Below, one piece after another: positions 12,673-20,866 of a DNA stretch of 20,866 nucleotides. A model generated the notes under the pieces. The model made no database searches, was not told the DNA's origin, and was given only the letters and a program-made list of their open reading frames with translations. The first letter of the stretch is position 1; each line of letters starts with the position of its first letter. A program made the position numbers and the translations under genes. This stretch comes from Fidelibacterota bacterium (GTDB lineage: Bacteria; Bipolaricaulota; Bipolaricaulia; Bipolaricaulales; Bipolaricaulaceae), in NCBI GenBank assembly GCA_024277405.1, contig JAJRVI010000035.1:1-20866 (forward strand). Reading direction: 5' to 3'.

Positions 12673-15600
12673 GTTCTCACCTTGATGCCGGGGCCAAGGG
12701 CCTGGAGCGCCGCGACCAGCTCCTCGGAGGGACTCACCCGGTACCTCTCGCCCCCCACCACCCGCACCGCGCGCCCGTCATCGCGCACGGTAACGACGAG
12801 GGGGACCTGTCCCGGGTGCTCGGCGATCGCCTTGACGAAGCGCTCCAAAAACCCTTCATCCACGAGGGAAAGCGGTATCTCCACCACGACCTCGGACACG
12901 GCCATCCCGTACTCCTCGCCGCCCAGTAGCTGCACATCCTCCACCACCAAACTCCGCCCCCCGTTCCCGTTGCGCTTTCCCCAACGCACTTTGAGTATAA
13001 GTAAATTGCCGCGGGAAAACCATCCCGGCGCCTTCTCATAGACCCCAGGGAACGCCACGAGCTCCGCCTCGCCCGATCTGTCCTCGAGGGTCACGAACGC
13101 CATCCGGCCGCCGTTGCGCGTCGCCTTGACGGAGACCTCCTTCACCAGCCCCGCCACGGTGAACCTCCCCCGTTGGGAACCCGCCTGGGAGAGGGGTACG
13201 ACGCCGAGTTCGGCGAGGCGCTCCTCGTACGCGTCCAGGGGATGGCCGGAGATGAAGAGGCCGAGGTATTCCCGTTCGAACGCGAGGAGGACCCGCTGAG
13301 GAAATTCATCCTGGGGGAGCTCGCGTTTGGGCACGAGGTCCTCGCCGTCGAAGAAGGAGCGTTGGCCCGAGAGGCGTTCGCGTTTCGCCCGCTGGGCGAG
13401 CTGTAGCCCCTCGTCCACGAGGGCGAGGAGCCCCTTGCGGGGGCCGAAGCGGTCCATGGCCCCGGCCTTTATCAGGGCCTCCACCGTGTCCCGGTTCACG
13501 CGTTCGGGATCGATCCGGCGGCAGAAATCGAAGAAGTCCCGGAACCCCTCGCCCCGGACGGCGAGGATCGCCTCCACCGCCGCCCGTCCCACGTGCTTTA
13601 TCGCCCCCAATCCGAACCGTATCGTCCGCTCTCCCACGGGGGTGAAGTCCACATCCGATTCGTTCACGTCCGGGGGGAGGACCTCGATCCCCATCTCCCG
13701 GCACTCCCGGATGTAGGCCGCTACCTTGTCCAGGTTGTCCTGGACCGAGGAGAGCAGGGCCGTCATGAAGTAGGTGGGGTAGTGGGCCTTGAAGTACGCG
13801 GTCCAGTAGGTGATGTGGGCGTAGGCGGCGGCGTGGGCCTTGGCGAACGCGTAGCTCGAGAATTTCTCGATGTCGGCGAAGAGCTTCTCCGCCTCCTCGC
13901 GGGACAGGCCGTTGCGGGTGCAGCCCTCCACGAACTTCTCCCGCATCTCCGCCATGACCTCGGGCTTCTTCTTGCCCATGGCCTTCCGCAGGATATCGGC
14001 CTCGGCCAGGGAGAAGCCCGCCAGTTTCTGGGCCATGAGCATCACCTGGTCCTGGTAGATGGGGAGGCCGTAGGTCTCGGCGAGGATGTCCTCCAGGGAG
14101 GGGTGGGGGTAGGTCACTGGTTGGCGTCCGTGTTTGCGCTCGATGTAGTCGTCCACCATCCCCGATTCCAGGGGGCCCGGGCGGTACAGGGCGAGGATGG
14201 CGATGAGCTCCCGGAACTCGGTGGGGGCGAGCCGGCGCACCAGGGCCTTCATCCCCGCCGACTCGAGCTGGAACACCCCGTTGGTGCGGCCCTCGCGGAT
14301 GAGGGCATAGGTGGCCTCGTCGTCCAGGGGGATCGACCGGAGGTCGATCTCCTCCCCGGTGCGCTCGGCGATGAGTCGGCGGGTATCGTAGAGGATGGTG
14401 AGGTTCCGCAGGCCCAGGAAGTCCATCTTCAGGAGCCCCAGGGCCTCCAGGTCGTGCATGTCGAACTGGGTTACGAACTCCCCGTCGGAGAGGTGGAGGA
14501 GCGGCACGAACTCCTCCAGGGGCTCGGGGGCGATCACCACCCCGGCGGCGTGGGTGGAAGCGTTACGCAAAAGGCCCTCCAATTTAAGGGCGATCTCGAA
14601 CAGGCGCGCCACCTCCGCGTCCTCCTCGATCATCCCCCGGAGCTGGGGCACGTGTTCCAAAGCGTAGGCCAGGGGCTTGCCGAAGGGGATGAGCTTGGCG
14701 ATGCGGTCGGCCTTCTCGTAGGGAAGGCCCATCACCCGCGCCACGTCGCGGACCACCGAGCGGGAGGCCATGCGATCGAAGGTCCCGATCTGGGCGAGGT
14801 GGTCCCGCCCGTATTTCTCGGCCACATACCCGATCACCTGGTCCCGGCCGCGGATGCAGAAGTCCATGTCGATATCGGGCAGCGAGATCCGGGAGGGGTT
14901 GAGGAAGCGCTCGAAGATGAGCCCGTATTTCAGCGGATCCACCTGGGTGATCCCGAGGCAGTAGGTGACGAGCGATCCCGCGGCCGAGCCCCTCCCTGGC
15001 CCCACCGGGATCCCCTCCTCCCGGGCGTAGCGTACGAAGTCCTGGACGATGAGGAAGTAGGAGGCGAGGTCCATCTTCCCGATCACGGAGAGTTCGTACC
15101 GCAGCCGCTCCTCCACCTCGGGGGGGAGCGGGTCCCCGAACCGCTCCCGGGCCCCCTCCCACACCAGGTGTTCTAAGTACTCCTGGGGGGAGGAGAAGCC
15201 CTCGGGGACGGGGAAGTGGGGGAGGAGCCTCCCTCCCAGGGGGAGCTCCACGGTGCAGCGCTCGGCGATCTCGTGCGTGCTCGCCAGGGCCTCGGGGATC
15301 TCCCCGAACTTGCGGGCCATCTCCTCGGCCGTGAGGAAGTGGTAATCCTCGCCCTCGAAGGAACGGGCGTCCTCGCCGGACAGTTTCCGCCCGCCCTGGA
15401 TGTTGATGAGGACCCGGTGGGCGTCGCGATCGCCCGCCCCCATGTAGTGAATGTCCGCGGTGGCGACCACGGGGAGGTCCAATCTCCGCGCGAGCTCGAG
15501 CTGCTTCTTTATGAGCTCCCGGTTCCGCGCCAGGCCGTGGTCCTGGAGCTCGATGTAGAAACGACCGCGGAAGATCTCGGCCAGCCGCCCCGCCGCCTCC

Positions 15601-16064
15601 AGCGCACCCTTCCCATCGCCGGCGAGGAGCTTCTTCTGGATCTCCCCCGACTCGCAGGCCGAGAGGACGACCAGGCCCGCGGAGAAGCGCTCGAGGAGTT
15701 CGTAGTCCACCCGTGGCTTGTAGTAGAAGCCCTCGAGATGGGCACGGTTGACCAGCTTCACCAGGTTCTTCCAGCCCCGTAGATCCTCGGCCAGGGCCAC
15801 GAGGTGGTAGAACTTGTCCCCCTTCCCCGGTTGGCGCTCGGTGCGGGGCCCCGGGGCGACGTACAGCTCGCACCCCAGGATCGGCTTCACCCCCGCTTCC
15901 CGCGCCTCCTGGTAGAACTTCACCGCCCCGGAGAGGACCCCGTGGTCGGTGAGGGCGATGGCGGGCATCCCCAGCTCCGCCGCCCGGGACACGAGATCCC
16001 GCACGCGGCACATGGAATCGAGGAGCGAGTACTCAGAGTGGGCGTGCAGATGTACGAATTCCAT
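12669..16064 (-). CDS. dnaE: DNA polymerase III alpha subunit
   Basis: This 1131-residue protein is the replicative polymerase of the DnaE1 type. In order: an N-terminal PHP domain (FVHLHAHSEYSLLDS; also ALTDHGVL, GCELYVAPG, ELQDHG, ATADIHY), the palm with LPDIDMDF (about 393-400) and KMDFLGLRNL (about 545-554), and the fingers with VGPGRGSAAGSLVTY. Then come the HhH region and an OB fold (FTVAGLVKEV, MAFVTLEDRSGEAELVAFP), with a short C-terminal tail. The catalytic Asp triad appears complete. PHP metal ligands look retained, unlike E. coli DnaE, so built-in proofreading is possible. ATG 16064 lies two bases after the ftsB-like stop with only a weak ribosome binding site; translational coupling is likely. 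Its stop overlaps yvcK. Confidence 0.97.
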   Translation of the reverse strand: MEFVHLHAHSEYSLLDSMCRVRDLVSRAAELGMPAIALTDHGVLSGAVKFYQEAREAGVKPILGCELYVAPGPRTERQPGKGDKFYHLVALAEDLRGWKNLVKLVNRAHLEGFYYKPRVDYELLERFSAGLVVLSACESGEIQKKLLAGDGKGALEAAGRLAEIFRGRFYIELQDHGLARNRELIKKQLELARRLDLPVVATADIHYMGAGDRDAHRVLINIQGGRKLSGEDARSFEGEDYHFLTAEEMARKFGEIPEALASTHEIAERCTVELPLGGRLLPHFPVPEGFSSPQEYLEHLVWEGARERFGDPLPPEVEERLRYELSVIGKMDLASYFLIVQDFVRYAREEGIPVGPGRGSAAGSLVTYCLGITQVDPLKYGLIFERFLNPSRISLPDIDMDFCIRGRDQVIGYVAEKYGRDHLAQIGTFDRMASRSVVRDVARVMGLPYEKADRIAKLIPFGKPLAYALEHVPQLRGMIEEDAEVARLFEIALKLEGLLRNASTHAAGVVIAPEPLEEFVPLLHLSDGEFVTQFDMHDLEALGLLKMDFLGLRNLTILYDTRRLIAERTGEEIDLRSIPLDDEATYALIREGRTNGVFQLESAGMKALVRRLAPTEFRELIAILALYRPGPLESGMVDDYIERKHGRQPVTYPHPSLEDILAETYGLPIYQDQVMLMAQKLAGFSLAEADILRKAMGKKKPEVMAEMREKFVEGCTRNGLSREEAEKLFADIEKFSSYAFAKAHAAAYAHITYWTAYFKAHYPTYFMTALLSSVQDNLDKVAAYIRECREMGIEVLPPDVNESDVDFTPVGERTIRFGLGAIKHVGRAAVEAILAVRGEGFRDFFDFCRRIDPERVNRDTVEALIKAGAMDRFGPRKGLLALVDEGLQLAQRAKRERLSGQRSFFDGEDLVPKRELPQDEFPQRVLLAFEREYLGLFISGHPLDAYEERLAELGVVPLSQAGSQRGRFTVAGLVKEVSVKATRNGGRMAFVTLEDRSGEAELVAFPGVYEKAPGWFSRGNLLILKVRWGKRNGNGGRSLVVEDVQLLGGEEYGMAVSEVVVEIPLSLVDEGFLERFVKAIAEHPGQVPLVVTVRDDGRAVRVVGGERYRVSPSEELVAALQALGPGIKVRT

Positions 16065-16066
16065 GG

Positions 16067-16306
16067 CTACTTCCCGAAAAGGACGAGGACCTCGCCCGGA
16101 TACCCGTAGAGGAGCTTCTCCCGGATCTGGAGCTCCAGCGTATCCCGGTCCTCCGCGCGCGCCAGGAGGCGAGAGAGCTCCGCCGCCCGCGCGAGGAGGT
16201 CCGCCCTCCGCGCCTCGAGGGCCACGATCCGTGCGCTCAGGTCACGGATCGCGAAGGCCTTTCCCAGGTAGAGCCAGAGGAGCCCGCCGGCGATGGCCAG
16301 GATCAC
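16067..16306 (-). CDS. FtsB/DivIC-like septum protein
   Basis: This is a short (79 residues with the GTG at 16306) bitopic protein: one hydrophobic helix (ILAIAGGLLWLYLG), then a coiled coil (LSARIVALEARRADLLARAAELSRLLARAED) and an RDTLELQIREKLLYGYPGE segment like that of FtsB/DivIC, whose members bridge the FtsQLB/DivIB complex in cell division. Its place directly after eno matches the eno-ftsB order of Proteobacteria. The start is uncertain: the frame is open back to the eno stop, and the best Shine-Dalgarno sequence (GGGGAGGTGAGGG) lies 30 bases before the GTG, nearest to GTC and CTG codons. A longer form of up to 11 extra residues (VARGAALAL) is possible. Confidence 0.75.
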   Translation of the reverse strand: MILAIAGGLLWLYLGKAFAIRDLSARIVALEARRADLLARAAELSRLLARAEDRDTLELQIREKLLYGYPGEVLVLFGK

Positions 16307-16339
16307 CAGCGCCAGCGCGGCGCCCCGGGCGACGTGCCC

Positions 16340-17611
16340 TCACCTCCCCGGTAGGGGCCGCGGCCACCGGGCGAGCGGCGGCTCGTATTCCTCCTCGATG
16401 CGGAGAAGCTCGTTGTACTTCGCGACGCGCTCCGAGCGCGACAGGGACCCGGTCTTTATCTGTCCGCAGGCGGTGCCCACGGCGAAGTGGGCGATGGAGA
16501 CGTCCTCCGTCTCCCCGGAACGGTGCGAGATGACGGACGTGTACCCGGCGCGGTGGGCGAGCTCCACCGTCTCCAGGGTCTCGGTGACGGTGCCGATCTG
16601 GTTGAGCTTCACGAGGATCGAGTTCGCCACTCCGAGCTCGATGCCCCGGCGGAGCCGCTGGGGGTTGGTGACGAAGAGGTCGTCCCCCACGAGCTGGATC
16701 CGCCCGCCCAGGCGCTGGGTGAGCTTCGCCCAGCCCTCCCAGTCCTCCTCGGCGAGGCCGTCCTCGATGGAGAGGATGGGATAGCGCCCCACCCACTCCT
16801 CGTAGAGATCGATCAGCTCCTCGGCGGTGAGTTCACCGCTCAGGCGGTAGCGTTGGGAGCCCTCGTCGAAGAACTCGGTGGCGGCGCAGTCCAGGGCCAG
16901 GGCCACGTCCACCCCCGGCTCGTATCCCGCCTCCTCGATGGCCCGGACGAGGAACCGCAGCGCCTCCTCGTCGTTGGGAAGGGTGGGGGCGAAGCCGCCC
17001 TCGTCCCCCACGGCCACCGAGTGCCCCTCGCTCTTGAGGAGCTTCTTCAGGGTGTGGAAGACCTCGGCCCCGTAGCGGAGCCTCTCGGCGAAGGTATCCC
17101 CGCCCACGGGCACGATCATGAACTCCTGGATCTGGAGGTTATTGTCCGCGTGGGCCCCGCCGTTTATCACGTTCATCAAGGGGATGGGCATCTTCCCGGC
17201 GCGGATCCCCGAGATGTAACGGAAGAGGGGGAGGCCCAGGTGGGCGGCGGCGGCCTTGGCCACCGCCAGCGACACCCCGAGGATGGCGTTCGCCCCCAGA
17301 CGGGACTTGTTCTCCGTCCCGTCCAGCTCGAGGAGCACCTGGTCTATCTCCTCCTGGAGGAGGGGGTCCATCCCCACGATCTCGGGGGCGATGATCTCGT
17401 TCACGTTGCGGACGGCGCGCTGGACACCTTTCCCCATGTACCGCTTCCCCCCGTCCCGGAGCTCCAGGGCCTCGTGGGTCCCGGTGGACGCGCCGGAGGG
17501 GACGGCGGCGCGTGCCCGGGTCCCGTCCTCCAGGGTAACCTCCACCTCCACGGTGGGGTTGCCGCGGGAATCCAATATCTCCCTAGCCCAAATCTCCTCT
17601 ATGGTGGCCAT
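16340..17611 (-). CDS. eno: Enolase
   Basis: With ATG 17611 the protein has 423 residues, the standard enolase length. It converts 2-phosphoglycerate to phosphoenolpyruvate with Mg2+. Family motifs are all present: EIWAREILDSRGNPTVEVEV at the N terminus, VPSGASTGTHEALELRD, SRLGANAILGVSLAVAKAAA, NVINGGAHADNNLQIQEFM, LSIEDGLAEEDW, VGDDLFVTN, ILVKLNQIGT (about 331-340, catalytic Lys) and SHRSGETED (about 361-369). AGGAGG precedes the ATG at good spacing; the frame extends 82 codons further upstream, but that part is low-complexity read-through across the terminator. It is the first gene of the chain eno-ftsB-dnaE-yvcK and further. The ftsB-like frame begins in the same frame right after its TGA. 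Confidence 0.98.
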   Translation of the reverse strand: MATIEEIWAREILDSRGNPTVEVEVTLEDGTRARAAVPSGASTGTHEALELRDGGKRYMGKGVQRAVRNVNEIIAPEIVGMDPLLQEEIDQVLLELDGTENKSRLGANAILGVSLAVAKAAAAHLGLPLFRYISGIRAGKMPIPLMNVINGGAHADNNLQIQEFMIVPVGGDTFAERLRYGAEVFHTLKKLLKSEGHSVAVGDEGGFAPTLPNDEEALRFLVRAIEEAGYEPGVDVALALDCAATEFFDEGSQRYRLSGELTAEELIDLYEEWVGRYPILSIEDGLAEEDWEGWAKLTQRLGGRIQLVGDDLFVTNPQRLRRGIELGVANSILVKLNQIGTVTETLETVELAHRAGYTSVISHRSGETEDVSIAHFAVGTACGQIKTGSLSRSERVAKYNELLRIEEEYEPPLARWPRPLPGR

Positions 17612-17696
17612 TCGTCCTCCTAAGGTTATCGCAGGATTGCCGGCCCTAGTGTAACCCAGGTGCGACAGGGGGAGAAAAGGAACCTTGTCCGGGCCC
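17612..17696 (-). promoter_or_regulatory. Probable promoter region of the eno-dnaE-yvcK operon
   Basis: This 85-base stretch separates the upstream terminator from eno, so the eno promoter should lie here. On the minus strand GATAAC and TACACT are -10-like (4 of 6 each), but no good -35 sits at 16-18 bases from either. The AGGAGG ribosome binding site is at the left end. Exact promoter not resolved. Confidence 0.35.
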
Positions 17697-17726
17697 AAAA
17701 GAAAAAGGGGCCGGATGTCCGGCCCC
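17697..17726 (-). terminator. Rho-independent terminator after the ABC substrate-binding protein gene
   Basis: On the minus strand GGGGCCGG (17726-17719), loop ACAT and CCGGCCCC (17714-17707) form 8 G/C pairs, followed by TTTTTCTTTT (17706-17697). It starts 26 bases after the stop of the substrate-binding protein and separates that unit from eno. Confidence 0.92.
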
Positions 17727-17751
17727 TTCACGTCGGCACCGAAGTCCCGGG

Positions 17752-19293
17752 TTATTCCTTGTACAGGAGGTCGAGGTGGAGCTCCATGGTGAGGTCGAGG
17801 ACCAGCCCCTTCACGTTTTTCTTGGCCACCACATAGGCCTGCTGGAGGTTGGCCCACAAGGGGATCCAGGGCACATCGTAGGCGGAGAGGATCTGGATCG
17901 CCTGATACAGCTTGGCGGCCCGCTCATCGTCCACGGTGGAGAGGGCGACCTCCATGATCCGCTTGTAGGCGGGGAAGTTGGGGTGGTGGTTGAAGTAGGT
18001 GCCGAGGCCCTCGGGCGCGCCGGTGAGCCACGGATCGAGGAAGTTGGAGGCCTCGAGGTAGTCCGGATACCACCCGAGGAGGAACATGTCGAAGCCGCCC
18101 TGGGACATCCGTTCGACGTAAGCGCCCCACTCCAGGGACTGGATGGTGACCTCGACGAGGCCGGTCTCCTCGATGGACTGCTTGAGCACCGCGGCCACGT
18201 CGGCCTCGGTGGTGCCGTAGTGCTTGGGCGTGTACCGCAGGTTCACCTTGAGCTTGTTGTCCTCGGAGTAGCCGGCCTGGCGCAGGAGCTCCCGGGCCTT
18301 GTCCAGGTCCCGCTTGGGGAAGACATCGATGGAGGCATCGGCCGGGGGCATGCCCTTGGGCACCATGGTGTAGATGGGCTTGTTCAGGCCGGAGAAGACG
18401 AGCTCGACGATGGCGTCGCGGTCCACGGCGTAGGCGATCGCGCGGCGCACCAGCGGGTTGTCCACCGGCGGCTGGGTCACGTTGAAGAGCATGTAGCGGA
18501 TGGAGGCGCTGGGCCCGGCGATGACCTGGAGGTCCTCGTTCTTCTGGAGATCGATGAGGTCGATGGGGTTCAGGGTGCGGTAGGCCACATCGATATCGCC
18601 CGCCTCGATGGCGGCGCGCAGGGCCGCAGCGTCGGCGTACATGGCCCACACGATCTTCTTGGTCTTCGCCTGCTTGCCGAAGTAGGTGTCCACGGCCTCG
18701 AGGACCACGCGCTCATCGGGGACGTACTCGACGATCCGATACGGACCCAGGCCCACGTAGTCCTGCCCGGTCTCGGTGAACTTGTCCTCGGGGGCCTTGG
18801 CGTAGATCAGGGCAGGGATGACGCTGTCGGTCATGCGGATGAGGAACGTGCGGTCCGGGTACTTCAGGTAGATCTTCACCGTGAGGTCATCAACGACCTC
18901 GATCCGGTCGATGGGATCCTTGATCAGGAAGACGCCGCCCTCGGGGCCGTCCAGGCGCATGGTGCGTTCCAGGGCCCATTTGACCGCCGCGGCATCGCAC
19001 GGGGTGCCGTCCCAGAAGGTGAGACCGGGGCGGATGTGGAACGTGTAGACCATGGCGTCGTCGGAGACCTCCCACGACTCCGCCACGGCGGGCACGACCT
19101 TGTTGGTACCCGGCTCGAGGCCCACCAACGCCTTGGTGGTGTGCCGCAGGATGTGCCAGGTGAAGTGATCGTAGGAGTTCGCGAAGGCGAGCTGGGTGAT
19201 GCGGTCGGTGGTGCCCAGGATCAGGATGTCCTTCTGAGCCCAGGCCCCGATGGCCAACCCCAGAACCAAGAGGGCGATGAAGACCTTTCTCAT
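17752..19293 (-). CDS. ABC transporter substrate-binding protein, family 5 (DppA/OppA type)
   Basis: This 513-residue protein starts with a signal peptide (MRKVFIALLVLGLAIGAWA, likely cut before Gln20); there is no lipobox Cys. The mature part is a SBP_bac_5 fold: VPAVAESWEVSDDAMVYTFH, RPGLTFWDGTPCDAAAVKWA, GLGPYRIVEYVPDERVVLEA, PLVRRAIAYAVDRDAIV and the C-terminal YDVPWIPLWANLQQAYVV. Such proteins deliver peptides, oligosaccharides or nickel to a DppBC/OppBC permease, and both permease genes lie just upstream on the same strand. The substrate is not readable from sequence. AAAGGAGGTG gives a near-perfect ribosome binding site, and a strong promoter of its own lies at 19379-19407. ATPase genes are not in the window. 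Confidence 0.93.
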   Translation of the reverse strand: MRKVFIALLVLGLAIGAWAQKDILILGTTDRITQLAFANSYDHFTWHILRHTTKALVGLEPGTNKVVPAVAESWEVSDDAMVYTFHIRPGLTFWDGTPCDAAAVKWALERTMRLDGPEGGVFLIKDPIDRIEVVDDLTVKIYLKYPDRTFLIRMTDSVIPALIYAKAPEDKFTETGQDYVGLGPYRIVEYVPDERVVLEAVDTYFGKQAKTKKIVWAMYADAAALRAAIEAGDIDVAYRTLNPIDLIDLQKNEDLQVIAGPSASIRYMLFNVTQPPVDNPLVRRAIAYAVDRDAIVELVFSGLNKPIYTMVPKGMPPADASIDVFPKRDLDKARELLRQAGYSEDNKLKVNLRYTPKHYGTTEADVAAVLKQSIEETGLVEVTIQSLEWGAYVERMSQGGFDMFLLGWYPDYLEASNFLDPWLTGAPEGLGTYFNHHPNFPAYKRIMEVALSTVDDERAAKLYQAIQILSAYDVPWIPLWANLQQAYVVAKKNVKGLVLDLTMELHLDLLYKE

Positions 19294-19378
19294 GATACAC
19301 CTCCTTTAAGATGGAAACTGCGCAGGGATCTTTACCTCCTACCACCTCCCCGTGATGCTGTAAGCGCCGCGAATTTTT

Positions 19379-19407
19379 ATTATACCGAGCGTTTCGTCGC
19401 CCGTTAA
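19379..19407 (-). promoter_or_regulatory. Strong sigma70-type promoter for the substrate-binding protein gene
   Basis: On the minus strand TTAACG (19407-19402, 4 of 6) is followed after exactly 17 bases by a perfect TATAAT (19384-19379). Transcription should begin near 19372, giving a leader of about 79 bases that contains a G-rich stretch (GGGGAGGTGGTAGGAGG) and then the AAAGGAGGTG ribosome binding site. The promoter lies 4 bases after the dppC stop, so the binding protein can be made in excess over the permease. Confidence 0.75.
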
Positions 19408-19410
19408 GCC

Positions 19411-20328
19411 TCAGGCGAGCTTCTTGCGGCGGCGCTTGGGGTTCACGAGGTCCGAAATCCCCTCGCCGATGAGGCCGAAGCCCAACGACAGGGTGAGGAT
19501 CATGAAGCCGGGGAAGGTGATGAGCCACCAGTAACCGGATTGAAGGAAGCGTTGGCCGTTTTGGATGTCGAACCCCCAGTCGGGCGCCGGGGGCGGCAGG
19601 CCGTAGCCCAGGAATGACATGGCCGCTTCCGTGAGGATGGCGTCGGCGATATTGAACGAGGAGACGGCCATGATGGCGTTCACCGTGTTGGGGGCGATGT
19701 GGCGGACGAGGATCCGCCACCACGATGCCCCCACCGCTTGTGCCGCCTCCACGAAGGTCTGCTCCCGGATCTGGAGGACCTCCGCCCTCGTCACGCGGAA
19801 ATATGTGGGGATATATACCACGGCGATGGCCATGATCATGGGGAAGAGGCCGGGTTGCATGACCGCCACCAGGGCGATGGCGAGGATCATCGAGGGGAAG
19901 GAGTAGATGGCGTCCATGGTGAGGGAGAGGACGCGATCCAGGAGCCCCCCGGCGAAGCCGGAGATCCAGCCGATGATCGAGCCCACCGTCAGGGAGATGG
20001 CGATGGAGGAGAAGGCGACCACGATGGGGGCCCAGCCACCGGAGATCACGCGGCTGAACACATCGCGGCGCAGGTGGTCCGTGCCCATCCAGTGCTGGGC
20101 CGATGGGGGCGCGAGCCGCGGGATCTCGAGGTAGCTCTTCTCCGGGTTGTAGGGAGGGATCAGCCTGGAGATCCCGTACGGATCCTCCGGGTTCCCGGTG
20201 GGCCCGCAGACGAGGGCCATGATGATGTGCGCGATCACGATGGCCAGCCCCACTTTCAACAGCCGCTGCCGCCGCACCGGGCGCAAGAGGCGGAAGACGG
20301 GCGCGAACAGGACCCTCGCTACCTGCAT
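19411..20328 (-). CDS. ABC transporter permease, DppC/OppC type
   Basis: At 305 residues it has the DppC/OppC layout: a short cytoplasmic N terminus, one membrane helix (about 24-42), a large external loop with the family motif HWMGTDHLRRDVFSRVISG (about 79-97), and five further helices. The EAA loop, EAAQAVGASWWRILVRHIAP (194-213), contacts the ATPase subunits. It ends with FGLIGEGISDLVNPKRRRK, as usual. The start overlaps the dppB stop (TGATG). With the binding protein it imports peptides or related oligomers. Membrane topology is by hydrophobicity only. Confidence 0.93.
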   Translation of the reverse strand: MQVARVLFAPVFRLLRPVRRQRLLKVGLAIVIAHIIMALVCGPTGNPEDPYGISRLIPPYNPEKSYLEIPRLAPPSAQHWMGTDHLRRDVFSRVISGGWAPIVVAFSSIAISLTVGSIIGWISGFAGGLLDRVLSLTMDAIYSFPSMILAIALVAVMQPGLFPMIMAIAVVYIPTYFRVTRAEVLQIREQTFVEAAQAVGASWWRILVRHIAPNTVNAIMAVSSFNIADAILTEAAMSFLGYGLPPPAPDWGFDIQNGQRFLQSGYWWLITFPGFMILTLSLGFGLIGEGISDLVNPKRRRKKLA

Positions 20329-20866
20329 CAGTACCTCACCCTCGGGTCGATGATCGAGTAGAGGATGTCGACGATGAGGTTTATGGTGGCGATGAATATC
20401 CCGATGAAGACGATCGTCCCCTGGATCGCGTTCCAGTCACGGGCATCGAGGCTCCGTACCAGGAACCCCGCCACCCCGGGCCAGGAGAACACGGTCTCGG
20501 TGAGCACCGCCCCTCCCATGAGGATCGCGAACTGGAGCCCCATCACCGTGACGATGGGGATAAGGGCGTTGCGCAGGGCATGTTTGAGGACGACGACACG
20601 CTCCTTGAGCCCCTTAGAGCGGGCGGTGGTGACGTAGTCCGCGTCCAGGACCTCGAGCATCGCCGCGCGGGTCATCCGCCCCAGGAAGCCGGTGAGGGCG
20701 ATCCCCAGCGTGAGGGCGGGGAGGACCAGGTGCTTCAGCACGTCCAAGAACAGGCTCCAATCCCGCGCGATGATCTCGTCGAGGAGGTAGAAGCGGGTGA
20801 TGGGCTGGAACGTGTAGGCGTAGATCCCGGAGACCCGCTTCGCCACCGGGAACCAGTCCAGCTGCA
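20328..20866 (-). CDS. ABC transporter permease, DppB/OppB type (N terminus outside window)
   Basis: The frame is open to the right edge of the window (QLDWFPVAKRVSGIYAY), so the N-terminal part is missing; the GTG at 20846 codes for an internal Val. The visible 179 residues cover the C-terminal half: LVLPALTLGIALTGFLGRM, the EAA loop DYVTTARSKGLKERVVVLKH followed by ALRNALIPIVTVMG, VLTETVFSWPGVAGFL, and the end helix with IVDILYSIIDPRVRY. These are standard DppB/OppB motifs. It pairs with the DppC-type permease whose start it overlaps. Confidence 0.93.
   Translation of the reverse strand, partial: QLDWFPVAKRVSGIYAYTFQPITRFYLLDEIIARDWSLFLDVLKHLVLPALTLGIALTGFLGRMTRAAMLEVLDADYVTTARSKGLKERVVVLKHALRNALIPIVTVMGLQFAILMGGAVLTETVFSWPGVAGFLVRSLDARDWNAIQGTIVFIGIFIATINLIVDILYSIIDPRVRY

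Noticed and set aside
13593..15176. 527-codon open frame on the plus strand, antisense to dnaE
   Set aside because: It lies wholly within dnaE, has low-complexity Gly/His/Val/Leu-rich composition and no ribosome binding site. Long antisense frames are expected in GC-rich genes.
17776..19407. 543-codon open frame on the plus strand, antisense to the substrate-binding protein
   Set aside because: Shadow of a well-supported gene with signal peptide, promoter and terminator on the other strand; the antisense protein has no recognisable domain.
20328..20846. Complete short DppB-like gene starting at GTG 20846
   Set aside because: The frame continues to the window edge with family-typical sequence, so the gene is truncated by the window, not short.

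Overview
The window is about 20.9 kb of compact, GC-rich bacterial chromosome with short or negative intergenic distances and no tRNA, rRNA, insertion sequence, prophage or CRISPR array that I could find. Almost all genes are housekeeping genes: replication and recombination (dnaE, dnaX, ybaB, recR), translation (efp), transcription (nusB), glycolysis (eno), division (ftsB-like), envelope homeostasis (yvcK, Asp23/AmaP, cvpA) and peptide/oligosaccharide-type ABC uptake. The mix of a Gram-positive-like Asp23/AmaP/efp/nusB cluster, an eno-ftsB pair, a membrane-anchored YvcK and an archaeal/thermophile-type SDH_sah membrane protease suggests a deep-branching, probably thermophilic bacterium. A Bipolaricaulota/Acetothermia-like lineage is my low-confidence guess; no marker in the window proves it.

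Layout. (1) 1-225: 3' end of an unrecognised plus-strand gene, followed by an intergenic stretch with a large hairpin and a rho-independent terminator. (2) 3983-372, minus strand: a promoter drives yjbQ-like, efp, two Asp23-family paralogues, amaP, nusB and a PfkB-type kinase, nearly all touching or overlapping. (3) 4059-7872, plus strand, divergent from the previous operon: dnaX-ybaB-recR joined by ATGA overlaps, then hsp20 and an SDH_sah/ClpP-class membrane protease. (4) 8364-7882 minus: cvpA; 8459-9526 plus: M42 aminopeptidase. (5) 17611-9512, minus: one long overlapping gene chain eno, ftsB-like, dnaE, yvcK, a decayed MNT/HEPN pair, a small putative envelope protein and an exported metallophosphatase. 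(6) 20866-17752, minus: the end of dppB, dppC and a family-5 substrate-binding protein with its own strong promoter and a clear terminator before eno.

I did not find a clearly new multi-gene system. The points most worth a second look are: the MNT/HEPN toxin-antitoxin-type pair broken by two frameshifts and an internal deletion inside an otherwise intact operon; inverted repeats that could form mutually exclusive structures over the dnaX start codon; a leader before hsp20 able to cover its Shine-Dalgarno sequence (an RNA-thermometer candidate); an EF-P with arginine at the loop tip; a YjbQ-family protein lacking most family active-site motifs; and a RecR with an altered Toprim motif.
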